Shown here: positions 13,670 through 41,850 of the stretch, piece after piece
Layout: every line of letters begins with the position of its first letter
How positions within the stretch are numbered: the first letter of the stretch is position 1
Assembly: GCF_964340395.1 (NCBI RefSeq)
Contig: NC_135570.1
Span: 9,701,322-9,765,321, forward strand
DNA length: 64,000 nt
From: Glandiceps talaboti
Lineage: Eukaryota; Hemichordata; Enteropneusta; Spengelidae
Direction of reading: 5' to 3'
Program-made: the position numbers and the translations under genes
The notes under the pieces: generated by a model
The model's input: only the letters and a program-made list of their open reading frames with translations
What the model was told of the DNA's origin: nothing
Database searches by the model: none

Positions 13670-13740
13670 TGATAAGGTCAAGTCAGGTGACTAAAGTGAC
13701 ATAATATACATGGTGGGGGCACTACGTATACGTTCCTGTA
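13670..13740 (+). promoter_or_regulatory. Single-copy founder of the 66 bp minisatellite, upstream of cadherin
   Basis: This 71 bp segment ends 59 bp before the cadherin ATG and matches the unit tandemly repeated at 33673-35127 and 40410-41134, apart from a 5 bp extra TATAC-like duplication. It includes AGGTCA, four bases, then AGGTGA (DR4 spacing), and the overlapping E-box CAGGTG. Homology to the other two loci extends on both sides, from about 13608 to about 13955. A regulatory role is inference. Confidence 0.5.
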
Positions 13741-13799
13741 TTTAACATTATTATTAATAATCGACATGTTGTCAATGGTTGTTGTTCACTAACAGGGCG

Positions 13800-25985
<12,186 letters not shown>

Positions 25986-26015
25986 TGTTATACTGCCAAT
26001 GCTATAGGCATGGCA

Positions 26016-26017
<2 letters not shown>

Positions 26018-26062
<45 letters not shown>
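26018..26062. repeat. (TG)n repeat in cadherin 3' region
   Basis: About 22 TG units starting 33 bp after the cadherin stop codon, presumably inside the 3' UTR. Confidence 0.9.
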
Positions 26063-26063
<1 letters not shown>

Positions 26064-26089
26064 CCTAAACTAAAAAAAAACACCAGATT

Positions 26090-26450
26090 GACTTGGTATT
26101 TGGTGGGGACATTACTGTTGGTGTCTAGTTGGCGAAATATATGCTTAAGGTCAAAAACTACGGAGCAGATTGGTCTGAAATTTGGTGGGAACGTATTACG
26201 GGTTTATAGATTAAAAATTATTCATGACATGATGACCCCATTAGTGGTATGCAAATTAGGTCTAAAATGTGTCTTTTTGGTCAAAATCTTGACTTCCAAA
26301 ACTACTGAGCAGATTGGGCTGAAATTTAATAGGGGTGCATCTGGGGATGTGTGTATAAAGATGTATTCACGACATGATGAGCCCATCAGTGATATTTAAA
26401 TTAAGTCTAAAAATGTCAATTTTGGTCAAAAACTTAAATATCAAAAAAAT
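26090..26450. repeat. Degenerate tandem repeat, unit ~135-170 bp
   Basis: Two to three diverged copies share AAACTAC(G/T)GAGCAGATTGG, TGAAATTT..T.GG and CATGA(T/C)...CCATTAGTG-like blocks. The unit resembles an old satellite or a tandem transposon tail. No function assigned. Confidence 0.5.
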
Positions 26451-28118
26451 AAATAGTGAATGGGGGGGCTGAAAGTTGGTTAGGATTTTTCTGAAGGTGT
26501 TATTCTTCAGTTATTCTTCACCCTAGCAACAAGACCACGCCCATAACAACAGTGAAATGGTGATGTATATTGCAAAAAAGTACTGTAGATCGGTTTCCAT
26601 TGCATTATAAAAACAACACATACAGCTGTGCTACAACACCATTGGTGTTATTTTTAATATCCATATTGTAAAGAACGATTTCAGTTAATGTTTTGTACAT
26701 TTTTGACAGGTGTTAATAGTAGTGTGAATTTTCAAGTCGTCTAAGATGAATGTGGCAGTCTTTCATCATGTTGTTTTATTTCTACCTGAAATTGCTGGAA
26801 TTGGAAAAAAAGTCGTCACCCTAAAGTATGTTACTGTATGTTCAGAAACACCTAGATGATGCAGGTAGAATTACTTGGGGTTTTTGTGGCAAAAAATAAC
26901 TTTTTATCAACCTTTTTGAAATAGTTCAAATAATTTATACAAGAAAAAGACTGTTACAGACAAGGATAACATTTTGATATCACATTCATCTAGGCTTGAT
27001 CTTTACTGTAAATTTTAACACACGACTCGAACCTGAACTTAAAATATCGAAATTAGTTACATTACAGTCTTAAGGTTTGTTTAGCAACTTCCGGTGTTCT
27101 CCTCACAGACTAAATATTTAAGTTGGTCGCTAAATTAAACTTCTGATTCAGAGGTTATCTATGCATTGTGAAAAAATTAATATACTAAATTTCGAGGACG
27201 AATATTATCATAATCTGTAAGGCACGCCGTGACGGGGCGCCCTCACACATCGGCCAACCAGAGGAGGCCGGTGAGGGCGGAACGTCACGACGTATCTTAC
27301 AGTCTAATATTGTCACTGAGCGATATTTTGAACATTTACTATTTCGGCAATTTCGTCCCCTTGTCTAAAAATATATATTTACATTCACTACTCAAACTGA
27401 GCTACTAGACTTATAGTTTTAACCCTGGCTCTTTTTGGTTGAATGACGAGAGACAACTATAGGCATGACATATTGTGATTAGTTGAGTGTAAATAATCTA
27501 ATTGCTTTGTCATAGAATAGATTAATGGGAGCATGTGGTCTTAGTATTTACAAGAAGTTAGAATTTCGCTGACGATCCAATTTTAAGTTAATTATCACCA
27601 TTGACTTATATATTAATGTAAACAGTTTCTTAAACGTAAGAGTTGGAAAATAAATACTAACAGATTTCTCAAAAGCAGTGCACAGAATTTGGTGTTTATA
27701 GGATGAGAGGGGTGAAGGCAGGGAGAAGAAAAAATATATGCATGGATCCATTGAATATGGATATTTGAATTTGTTCATATCTTGCCGAGGTGAGAGACGA
27801 GAACATCAATAATCAAAGTAGATACACAAAACGGTCTACTGAAGATATAGCCGATGACGTATGAATATATAATGAATCGTTAGTGTATATTAAGAGATAT
27901 TGTAATGCAAATGAGTTGTGATAATATCCGGGTATACCACCTTTAGTTTGGAGTATCACCGGGTCTCAGTTTGTACCTATAAATAGATATATGTACACAG
28001 CTACATATTAAAGCTTTCATATTCACAATCTCCTTCTTGGCTGGTGTGATTGTCGAACACCAGTTGTACAATTGTCTACATTTGACTTGTTTAACTGCTT
28101 GAAAGGATATCGGCGAGA
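26451..28118. other. Cadherin-GST intergenic region
   Basis: No gene is recognised. The region contains a CTGTAAG element at 27216-27303 and, just before 28119, presumably the promoter of the orphan GST first exon. Confidence 0.6.
27216..27303 (-). mobile_element. CTGTAAG...CTTACAG MITE, copy 1
   Basis: Starts CTGTAAGGCACGCCGTGACG and ends CGTCACGACGTATCTTACAG. It is internally palindromic (GGGCGCCCTCACACATCGGCC pairs approximately with GGCCGGTGAGGGCGGA). Related copies lie at 50740-50848, 52449-52556 and 60752-60896. Confidence 0.7.
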
Positions 28119-28254
28119 ATGACGAATTACAAGTTTCTATACTTCAACGTGAGAGGGCGTGGTGAGATTATTAGACTCGTATTTGCAGCAGCTGATGTAG
28201 AATATGAAGACGTCCGAATTGATAGAGAGAAATGGCGAACTGAACTGAAAGACA
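28119..28254 (+). CDS. Orphan or alternative first exon, sigma-class GST
   Basis: ATG at 28119 opens 45 codons (MTNYKFLYFNVRGRGEIIRL onwards) ending in phase 1 at a good donor, GTAAGT at 28255. It matches the first exon of the four complete GST genes: catalytic-type Tyr8, the YFNxRGRGE motif, and a Trp at residue 39 near the exon end. No exons 2-5 lie between it and GST1 exon 1 at 29726. It could be an alternative first exon splicing to 31082 in the same phase, or the relic of a partly deleted gene. The coding sequence itself is intact and not noticeably decayed. Confidence 0.7.
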
Positions 28255-33438
<5,184 letters not shown>

Positions 33439-33555
33439 ATAAAGTGACATGATCTGTAAGTCATTGACATCGATGTCTGGCAATGATTGGACTTCGTAAA
33501 AACAAAACGAGAGTCCGTGCAATGTACTATATATTCACAATGTCATGTGTTATTG

Positions 33556-33561
33556 AATAAA
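33556..33561 (+). terminator. AATAAA polyadenylation signal, GST1
   Basis: Located 118 bp after the stop, in a context (TTATTGAATAAAGTAAC) identical in GST2 and GST3. Confidence 0.75.
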
Positions 33562-33672
33562 GTAACTATATCAACTCTCAAAGAATGGTAGCCAAGAGTA
33601 TTATTGTAACATGATTTCGAGTTGGTAAATGGGTGTGTTAAGTAATTTGTCACAGTGCGACAGTTGTAGAAA

Positions 33673-35127
33673 TGACAAGGTCACTTCAGGTGACTAAAAT
33701 GACATGATATACATGGTGGGGGCACTACGTTCATATAATGACAGGGTCACTTCAGGTGACTAAAGGGACATAATATACATGGTGGGGGCACTACGTTCAT
33801 GTAATGACAGGGTCACTTCAGGTGACTAAAGGGACATAATATACATGGTGGGGGCACTACGTTCATGTAATGACAAGGTCACTTCAGGTGACTAAAGTGA
33901 CATGATATACATGGTGGGGGCACTACGTTCCTGTAATGACAGGGTCACTTCAGGTGACTAAAGTGACATGATATACATGGTGGAGGCACTACGTCCCTGT
34001 AATGGCAGGGTCACTTCAGGTGACTAAAGTGACATGATATACATGGTGGGGGCACTACGTTCATGTAATGACAAGGTCACTTCAGGTGACTAAAGGGACA
34101 TGATATACATGGTGGGGGCACTACGTTCCTGTAATGACAAGGTCACTTCAGGTGACTAAAGTGACATAATATACATGGTGGGGGCACTACGTTCATGTAA
34201 TGACAGGGTCACTTCAGGTGACTAAAGTGACATGATATACATGGTGGGGGCACTACGTTCCTGTAATGACAAGGTCACTTCAGGTGACTAAAGGGACATA
34301 ATATACATGGTGGAGGCACTACGTTCATGTAATGACAAGGTCACTTCAGGTGACTAAAATGACATGATATATATACATGGTGGGGGCACTACGTTCCTGT
34401 AATGACAGGGTCACTTCAGGTGACTAAAGTGACATGATATACATTGTGGGGGCACTACGTTCCTGTAATGACAGGGTCACTTCAGGTGACTAAAGTGACA
34501 TGATATACATGGTGGGGGCACTACGTTCATGTAATGACAGGGTCACTTCAGGTGACTAAAGTGACATGATATACATGGTGGGGGCACTACGTCCCTGTAA
34601 TGACAAGGTCACTTCAGGTGACTAAAGGGACATAATATACATGGTGGGGGCACTACGTTCCTGTAATGACAGGGTCACTTCAGGTGACTAAAGTGACATG
34701 ATATACATGGTGGGGGCACTACGTTCCTGTAATGACAGGGTCACTTCAGGTGACTAAAGTGACATGATATACATGGTGGGGGCACTACGTTCCTGTAATG
34801 ACAGGGTCACTTCAGGTGACTAAAGGGACATGATATACATGGTGGGGGCACTACGTTCATGTAATGACAGGGTCACTTCAGGTGACTAAAGTGACATGAT
34901 ATACATGGTGGGGGCACTACGTTCCTGTAATGACAGGGTCACTTCAGGTGACTAAAGGGACATGGTATACAAGGTGGGGGCACTACGTCCCTGTAATGAC
35001 AGGGTCACTTCAGGTGACTAAAGTGACATGATATACATGGTGGGGGCACTACGTTCCTGTAATGACAGGGTCACTTCAGGTGACTAAAGTGACATGATAT
35101 ACATGGTGGGGGCACTACGTTCCTGTA
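33673..35127 (+). repeat. 66 bp minisatellite, 22 copies
   Basis: Twenty-two head-to-tail copies of a 66 bp unit containing GGTCACTTCAGGTGACTAAA and ATATACATGGTGGGGGCAC, differing by scattered single-base variants (for example AAGG/AGGG, GTGACATGAT/GGGACATAAT, TTCATG/TTCCTG). Variant types are interspersed rather than blocked. Each unit has an inverted pair GTCAC..GTGAC, a DR4-like half-site pair and a CAGGTG E-box. There are no spacers, so it is not a CRISPR. Confidence 0.95.
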
Positions 35128-35183
35128 TTTAACATTATTATTAATAATCGACATGTTGTCAATGGTTGTTCACTAACAGGGCG

Positions 35184-35250
35184 ATGGCGATAACTAAATC
35201 ACTATTCCTAGTACCCTGTATACCAAATATGTTAAATCTGTGTCACGAAG
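35184..35250 (+). pseudogene. Orphan copy of the cadherin signal-peptide exon (a)
   Basis: ATG plus 22 open codons (MAITKSLFLVPCIPNMLNLC...) preceded by acceptor ACTAACAG and followed by donor GTAAGT, matching cadherin exon 1 at 13800-13866 with a few changes. The frame, length (67 bp) and phase-1 exit are kept. No other cadherin exons follow; the next gene is GST2. Classed as a pseudogene for lack of a downstream cadherin body, though it could still be spliced. Confidence 0.75.
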
Positions 35251-36040
35251 GTAAGTCACTTCACATTTCGATATTATCGTGTTCTGGGGTCGTAGAAACA
35301 ACGTGAAGCAGCACGGCCCAAATCAGTGACTCAATTTCATAATTGCAGAAAACTAAAAACATATGTAAAAAAAGTTTGCTTTTGTACTGAAGGTTTAGGA
35401 AATGATATGTAAATATATTGGGAAAACAAGTAATCACTACGTCACGTCCAGTCTAGTTTAGAGCCATGGACATGCGTCTGTCACCCTCCCCAGCACACAT
35501 TGAAACACAGTATCACCAGATCACCACGCAGGAACGAAACAAATTAAGTAAGTAGAAAACTGCAAACACGTTTTAAATATGAACTACACATACAAACTCA
35601 ACTTGTGGATCTTTAATTATGTGTTGATTCAGATCAAAATTATGCTTTTAATAGACTCGCCCCCACAAAAGAATTACGGGGAGGGTGTTTATTAACTGTT
35701 CATTTGTGCCCTCTGAACTCACTTGTCGTGAACGATATCTGCCCTCTCTCCTTCCCTCCCGCTGGGTTTTAACTTACCCGCCAGTCTACTGCCCTCCTAA
35801 TAATGAACAATTATTGTTTTGCAGTACGTATTTTCACTTGTAAAGTGCTAGATAACCAACACTTGAATATTATGATGCACAATTTATCACATGTAAGCTA
35901 AGAAAACAAAACAAAAACCCACAATATAGATCAGGTGTTTATAATGATTTACTACTCCCCACCAGGAAAACGTTTGTACTATCCACTATACCAACAATTT
36001 ATTTTGACATACACAATGTGCGCCCCTCTCAACAATTCTA

Positions 36041-36415
36041 CAACTGCCGACATCAGAGCGTAGATGAACGGAACCTTTTACAAACAGGGAAAGTAAACAA
36101 CTGAATTGGATTAATAACGTACACTTGACATAGCATGATGGAACAGCAGAAACTTGTCTTATACGCCATAGTTTGATGAGAAGTTTTATGGTCTCTACGG
36201 TACATGAAATACCAGGGGAACTGGAAATTGTTTGTGAACATAAACTACTATGTAAAGTGGTCATACAACTATTCTTATCAAATGATGAAATGTAATACAA
36301 GTCTCTGTACTTCCAAAATGCTGTGCCAAGTGTTATTAACGAAATTGAGTTGTTTGCTTTGAAATTCCCTGTTTGTAACAGGTTCCGTTCGTCCACGCTC
36401 TAACGTCGGTAGTTG
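36041..36415. mobile_element. 375 bp TA-flanked inverted-repeat element upstream of GST2
   Basis: The termini CAACTGCCGACATCAGAGCG and its inverse at 36395-36415 extend into about 100 bp imperfect inverted arms (ACGGAACCTTTTACAAACAGGG against CCCTGTTTGTAACAGGTTCCGT). TA lies on both sides. GST3 has the same element; GST1 lacks it. TA duplication and long arms suggest a non-autonomous mariner- or PIF-like MITE. Confidence 0.8.
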
Positions 36416-36620
36416 TATGTTTCCACTCCCACTGCATCAAAATCAGGGGAATTCTCCGTCACAATTCTTCCCCTTCCCGCTACCGATCGAAAACAATAGT
36501 CCAACTACTGAAAAATTGCGTTAGAACAGGGAGCTTCGTTTACTGCACCTACTGACTGACTGACTGACTGACTGACTGAGAGGGCAGACACACATTGTGA
36601 TGTATGTCAAGGCCACTCTT

Positions 36621-36662
36621 TACTTATTTCATAGGTCACATGTTTGATCGTTGTGCAGTGTC
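36621..36662 (+). promoter_or_regulatory. Conserved proximal block upstream of GST2
   Basis: Same block as upstream of GST1 and GST3: TTACTTATTTCATAGGTCAC then ATGTTTGATCGTTGTGCAGT. It lies 57 bp before the GST2 ATG. Function inferred from conservation only. Confidence 0.4.
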
Positions 36663-36718
36663 TGTGTCATCAGCACCTGGACACATCACAAATATATGAC
36701 ATAATTGGAAGAGCAAGC

Positions 36719-37779
36719 ATGCCAAAGTTCAAGCTCATTTACTTCAATTGTAGAGCACGTGGTGAGGTCATCCGATTAATATTCGCTGCGGCAGGGATCG
36801 AGTATGAAGATTTTAGACTGGACAGAGATGACAAAGAATGGTCTAAGTTTAAATCATGTGAGTTCAAAATGGCGAAAGTATACAAAACACACTGCTTTAA
36901 TGAGAAGACCTACCAATATGTAATATGGTAGTTTTAAGTGAGTGTACACTTTTTACTTGGGCCCTTGGGGTGGGCATCAAATATCTTACAACAGTGAGAC
37001 AAACACAGTAGACGCCACAGAACGTGTCCCAACTTTCTAGTAGGATATTGGATCTGTGCTCTGAAGGTCACCACACAAAAGCCGAGGATTATCCGAATTG
37101 CCCGAGGGTGTAGCAGCTAGACAACACACATGCGTACATGTCAATGTGGCGGGTAGTCTTATTTAACTTCGACATGAATGGACCATCTCTAATCAAACCT
37201 TGCACAAGGATGAAACAAACCTAGGACTCCACGGCAAAAGTGTGTATACGCGTCAAGATGTCAGGTAGTCTTGTCATAAAATTACGAAAAATACTTATAA
37301 ACCCAGCTTGTGCCCTTTTAATTACATGGCCAAAATAATGATTCAGACCAAAATAATGTTTTTAGACACAATTCATTGGGGGAATTATGACAAACGTTGA
37401 ATGTTCTGCTTAAATTAGTCTTTCTCTTGAAGGTAAATTTTCAAAGCAAGTACTACTTTACCCATATATGATAGGAATGAACGTGTATGGCACTTCGTTC
37501 GTAAAGTACTTTCAGATGATGTTGTGAAATTATATGGTCATAATTTTAAAATAAATATCGCTTTAATGGAAAATTGAGAATGTTTTACTTTCCATTTCTT
37601 TACCAGCGTTCTTGTTCAAACATCTTCCTGCTTTGGAAATTGAAGGCGGTGTTTATACCCTGTATCAAACTCACGCCATAGCTCGCTATCTTGCAAATGA
37701 GTTCGGTAAGTCATCTAAATTTCCCCTAGCAATTCATGTTACTATTATGTTATGTGATTACATGTCACTCTAATACACA

Positions 37780-37816
<37 letters not shown>

Positions 37817-37817
37817 G

Positions 37818-37851
<34 letters not shown>

Positions 37852-38020
37852 CACCACCACCACCACCACCACCACCACCACCACCACCACTACTACTACC
37901 ACCACCACCACCACCACTACCACTACTACTACTATTACTACCACCACAACTGCTACTACTACTACTTCTACTACTGCAGTACATGTACTACTACTACTAT
38001 TGCATCTACATTAATCAAAC

Positions 38021-38061
<41 letters not shown>

Positions 38062-38160
38062 TGGACATCCATACATTTAAAACGTCTACTATTCTTCAAG
38101 AATATTCATAACCAATCACAAAATGATGTGATCATGCGAACTAGAATATGAAGAACTTCA

Positions 38161-38200
<40 letters not shown>

Positions 38201-40175
38201 CATCCAAAAAGGTAAAATGGTAACAATGTAATTTTATTTCCGTATACACCTTCATGCCTTTGCCTCATCTGTGGTATATGGTCAATTTAAAAAAATATTG
38301 TATTCCAGAGAGAAACCAGGTCTTTATGGACTATAATAGTACAGTACAGTACAGTCTGCAAAACATGTTCGTCTACTTTAACTTATAATTGTCTTCATTT
38401 GCTTCGTTTACACCTCATCAAACTCTCAAGGAAGTATTAACACCGACAATTAGTATATTATCTTGGGTCGAAGTATTTTAAAATTAAAAAATAAAATAAA
38501 ATAAAATAAAATTATATTCCGATCTACCTACCCTATTTTCTGAAGTCATGTTGTCGGAAGCAAAACTTTTTTTTCGTTTGCCTAATTAATATATACGTCT
38601 GCAAGGTCAGAAGTTAAAAGCCAATAAAAAGCCGTTAATAGCCGTTTTGTTTCTAAAAAAAAACAGGTCTTGCTGGGAAAACAAACCTTGAGAAGGCAAA
38701 AGTTGATATGGTTGCTGACGAAATTGAGGACTTGTGGCTCGGATTAAAAGAATATTATTTTGGTCCAGAGGAGAAGAAGGTATTTCATTATAATAATTTG
38801 GGTAGTTTTCTTATCAATTTGGCCGCTCATCCTATCGGAATGAAGTTATATTAAAGTATAGTTTGTAGGCTCTGTTGCTAAAAATGTGTACTTGTATAGT
38901 TATATAGTTATACTTTTTAGTCAGTACCCTGACCCGTATTGTAGTCTTTTACACGCCCCGTTCATTATTTTTCCTGTACCAACACAACCATGAGAAACGG
39001 TAATGTGAATGTCTCGTAGGTTTTTGATGTAGAATGTGTATAAATTGCAGCTGGCACTATATTGACAGTACAATGTGCCTCTGCAATGATTATCAGTGGT
39101 CGCCTCGAAGTTGGCGTGACCAAATTAAACTTAACATGTCAGAAGTACTGGTCACGAGATATACCAAGTGAGTGTGGATGTCAAAACTGACAACTACCCC
39201 TTGTCAAATTTGACACCGATTTGAATCAAGATGGCGTCGAGAGTTCAGAGTGTCCAAACATACGTTCGATGTCGGAGTAAAAGGTGAGTTGTCAAACAGA
39301 AATACATTTTTTTGTATGTTCTTCGTTTTAGGCAGACATCCTCAAAGAAGTATTTGAAAATAAACTTCCCACTGGATTGGATAACCTTGAACGTGTGTTG
39401 ACTGAAAACAATGGAGGTGATGAATATTTTGTTGGAGATTCAGTAAGAGTCTTGTTTTTGAATCTTTTGTAACGTCAGAATTCAGTAACTCTCTTGTTTT
39501 TGTCATCGTTTGTAACGTCAGAATTCAGTGATGAAGTAGCGTAATCACTTTTTATGGAACCGAGTCAAATACTACTATGGAAAACAAGCTATAGATAAAG
39601 TTAACTAAGATAGACACGACCTAAAAATATTATTGCAACATGTTGATATAAGCTATCAATGGACGCTGGTGTAAATACACTCACAGTAATGACCATTTTA
39701 TGGGTTTTGTTATATCTGTGGATATGTTAAAATAAATATTGATATGTCAATAACAGTCGCTCACGCCATTGTTATAACGTGTATCAGTTAAGTTCCAATC
39801 AATAAACATGGTTACGGCCCTTACGGGATGATCCGGGATCCCATGGTGTTTATACTTTGACAACTCCTACCAACACTAAGTATAAGCTAAGTATTGCATG
39901 AATTCCTGATTGCCACAAGCAAGCAAACGCATCGGTGTTATTTCGTGAGTTGTAGAACCACAAATGTTACCTGTATTCCTTTCCAATATACACATAATTT
40001 ATTACAGTTAACATGGGCTGATTTAAAATTCCATGCTCGTTTGGGTGACTACATACGAAGACTGAATCCAGATTTTCTGAAGAAGTACACGAAATTGTCT
40101 TCACTCATGGACCGAATTGAGGCTGTGCCATCCATCAAGGAATGGGTCAACAAAAGACCAGACACATGGGTGTAG
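36719..40175 (+). CDS. Sigma-class glutathione S-transferase 2
   Basis: Exons 36719-36857, 37607-37705, 38667-38779, 39332-39442 and 40008-40175, same phases as GST1, encode 209 residues. It is nearly identical to GST1 in exons 3-5 and most introns but resembles GST3 in exon 1 (DRDDKEW). Tyr8 is present. Three changes look unusual: Gln to His in the FKxLP glutathione-binding loop (His52), an extra Tyr inserted in GGVYTLYQT just before the glutamyl-binding segment, and Gly to Glu in NNGGDEYFVGD. The frame is fully open with good splice sites, so it is not an obvious pseudogene, but glutathione binding may be altered. AATAAA at 40293. Confidence 0.92.
37778..37996. repeat. (TAC)n/(CAC)n microsatellite, GST2 intron 2
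   Basis: Same position as in GST1 but with a much longer CAC block (about 37841-37920), showing block-wise turnover since duplication. Confidence 0.95.
38023..38196. repeat. Inverted (CAGA)n ... (TCTG)n arms, GST2 intron 2
   Basis: CAGA units at 38023-38060 and TCTG units at 38160-38196 are complementary and flank about 100 bp conserved with GST1. Confidence 0.8.
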
Positions 40176-40292
40176 ATAAAGTGACATGATCTGTAAGTCA
40201 TTGACATCGATATCTGGCAATGATTGGACTTCGTAAAAACAAAACGAGAGTCGGCGCAATGTACTATATATACACAATGTCATGTGTTATTG

Positions 40293-40298
40293 AATAAA
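40293..40298 (+). terminator. AATAAA polyadenylation signal, GST2
   Basis: 118 bp after the stop codon, identical context to GST1. Confidence 0.75.
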
Positions 40299-40409
40299 GT
40301 AACTATATCAAATCTCAAAGAATGGTAGCCAAGAGTATTACTGTAACATGATTTCGAGTTGGTAAATGGGTGCGTTAGGTAATTTGTCACAGTGCGACAG
40401 TTGTAGAAA

Positions 40410-41134
40410 TGACAAGGTCGCTTCAGGTGACTAAAGGGACATAATATACATGGTGGGGGCACTACGTTCCTGTAATGACAAGGTCACTTCAGGTGACTAA
40501 AGGGACATAATATACAAGGTGGGGGTACTACGTTCCTGTAATGACAGGGTCACTTCAGGTGACTAAAGTGACATGATATACATGGTGGAGGCACTACGTT
40601 CCTGTAATGACAGGGTCACTTCAGGTGACTAAAGTGACATGATATACATGGTGGGGGCACTACGTTCCTGTAATGACAGGGTCACTTCAGGTGACTAAAG
40701 GGACATAATATACATGGTGGGGGCACTACGTTCCTGTAATGACAGGGACACTTCAGGTGACTAAAGTGACATAATATACATGGTGGGGACACTACGTTCC
40801 TGTAATGAAAGGGTCACTTCAGGTGACTAAAGTGACATGATATACATGGTGGGAGCACTACGTTCCTGTAATGACAGGGTCACTTCAGGTGACTAAAGTG
40901 ACATGATATACATGGTGGGGGCACTACGTTCCTGTAATGACAAGGTCACTTCAGGTGACTAAAGTGACATGATATACATGGTGGGGGCACTACGTTCCTG
41001 TAATGACAGGGTCACTTCAGGTGACTAAAGGGACACAATATACATGGTGGGGGCACTACGTTCCTGTAATGACAGGGTCACTTCAGGTGACTAAAGGGAC
41101 ATGATATACATGGTGGGGGCACTACGTTCCTGTA
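40410..41134 (+). repeat. 66 bp minisatellite, 11 copies
   Basis: Eleven copies of the same unit as at 33673-35127, exactly half the copy number, followed directly by the same TTTAACATTATTATTAATAA segment and cadherin exon copy. The first unit starts in the GST2 3' flank at the same junction as downstream of GST1. Confidence 0.95.
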
Positions 41135-41193
41135 TTTAACATTATTATTAATAATCGACATGTTGTCAATGGTTGTTGTTCACTAACAGGGCG

Positions 41194-41260
41194 ATGGCGA
41201 TAACTAAAGCAATATTGCTAGTACTTTGTATACCACATATGTTAAATCTGTGTCACTTAG
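41194..41260 (+). pseudogene. Orphan copy of the cadherin signal-peptide exon (b)
   Basis: ATG plus 22 open codons (MAITKAILLVLCIPHMLNLC...), acceptor ACTAACAG before and GTAAGT after. It is closer to the cadherin original (13800-13866) than copy (a) is. Phase and length are preserved and no cadherin body follows. The downstream gene is GST3. Confidence 0.75.
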
Positions 41261-41789
41261 GTAAGTCACTTCACATTTAGATATAGTTGTCTAGGGTCGA
41301 AGAAACTATGTGAAACAGTACAGATCAAAATTAATCAATGTTAATGACAGAAAACTAAAAATACATGTAAAAATTTGCTTTTGTATGGAAGGTTTGGGAA
41401 ATGATATGTAAATATATTGGGAAAACAAGTAATCACTACGTCACGTCCAGTCGAGAGCCATGGACATGTGTCTGTCACCCTCTCCAGTACACATTGACCC
41501 ACAGTATCACCATGCAGGAACGAAACAAATTAAGTAAGTAGAAATTTGCAAGCACGTTTTAAATATGAACTACGCCCAAATACGTATGAAATCAGCTTGT
41601 GGCCCTTTAATTACATGTATATGTTGATTCAGATCAAAATTTTTAAAAATGTTTTTAATAGAATCGCCCCCACAAAAGAATTACGGTGATTTCTTAAACA
41701 CGTATTCATGGTTTGAAATCACGTCAAAAAACGAATCACATCATTGATTTCCTCGAAGAGCTCTGCTACCGCCTGTCTACATAATAGTA

Positions 41790-41790
<1 letters not shown>

Positions 41791-41850
<60 letters not shown>

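Larger units (their letters stand above)
11126..13795. other. Intergenic region between death-domain and cadherin genes
   Basis: Contains the 3' UTR of the death-domain gene, an 83 bp inverted-repeat element at 11776, a GA/CAGA microsatellite near 12.5 kb and, towards its end, the probable promoter and a non-coding first exon of the cadherin gene. No independent gene is supported. Confidence 0.6.
33616..35340 (+). repeat. Copy of the cadherin 5' region downstream of GST1
   Basis: From TTCGAGTTGGTAAATGGG at about 33616 the sequence is homologous to cadherin 5' DNA from about 13608, continuing through the repeat unit, exon 1 and into its intron as far as GACTCAATTT..ATAATTGCAG. The GST3 3' flank diverges from GST1 at this same point, which marks the insertion junction. 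Confidence 0.8.
35400..36718 (+). other. Upstream region of GST2
   Basis: Homologous to the GST3 upstream region (41,400-42,875) throughout and to the GST1 upstream region except for the inserted inverted-repeat element at 36041-36415. Contains (CTGA)7 at about 36550-36577, where GST1 and GST3 have two or three units, and a conserved proximal block at 36621-36662. Confidence 0.7.

Noticed and set aside
33673-35127. CRISPR-like regular array
   Set aside because: Units are contiguous 66 bp repeats with no unique spacers, in a eukaryotic genome next to intron-containing genes.
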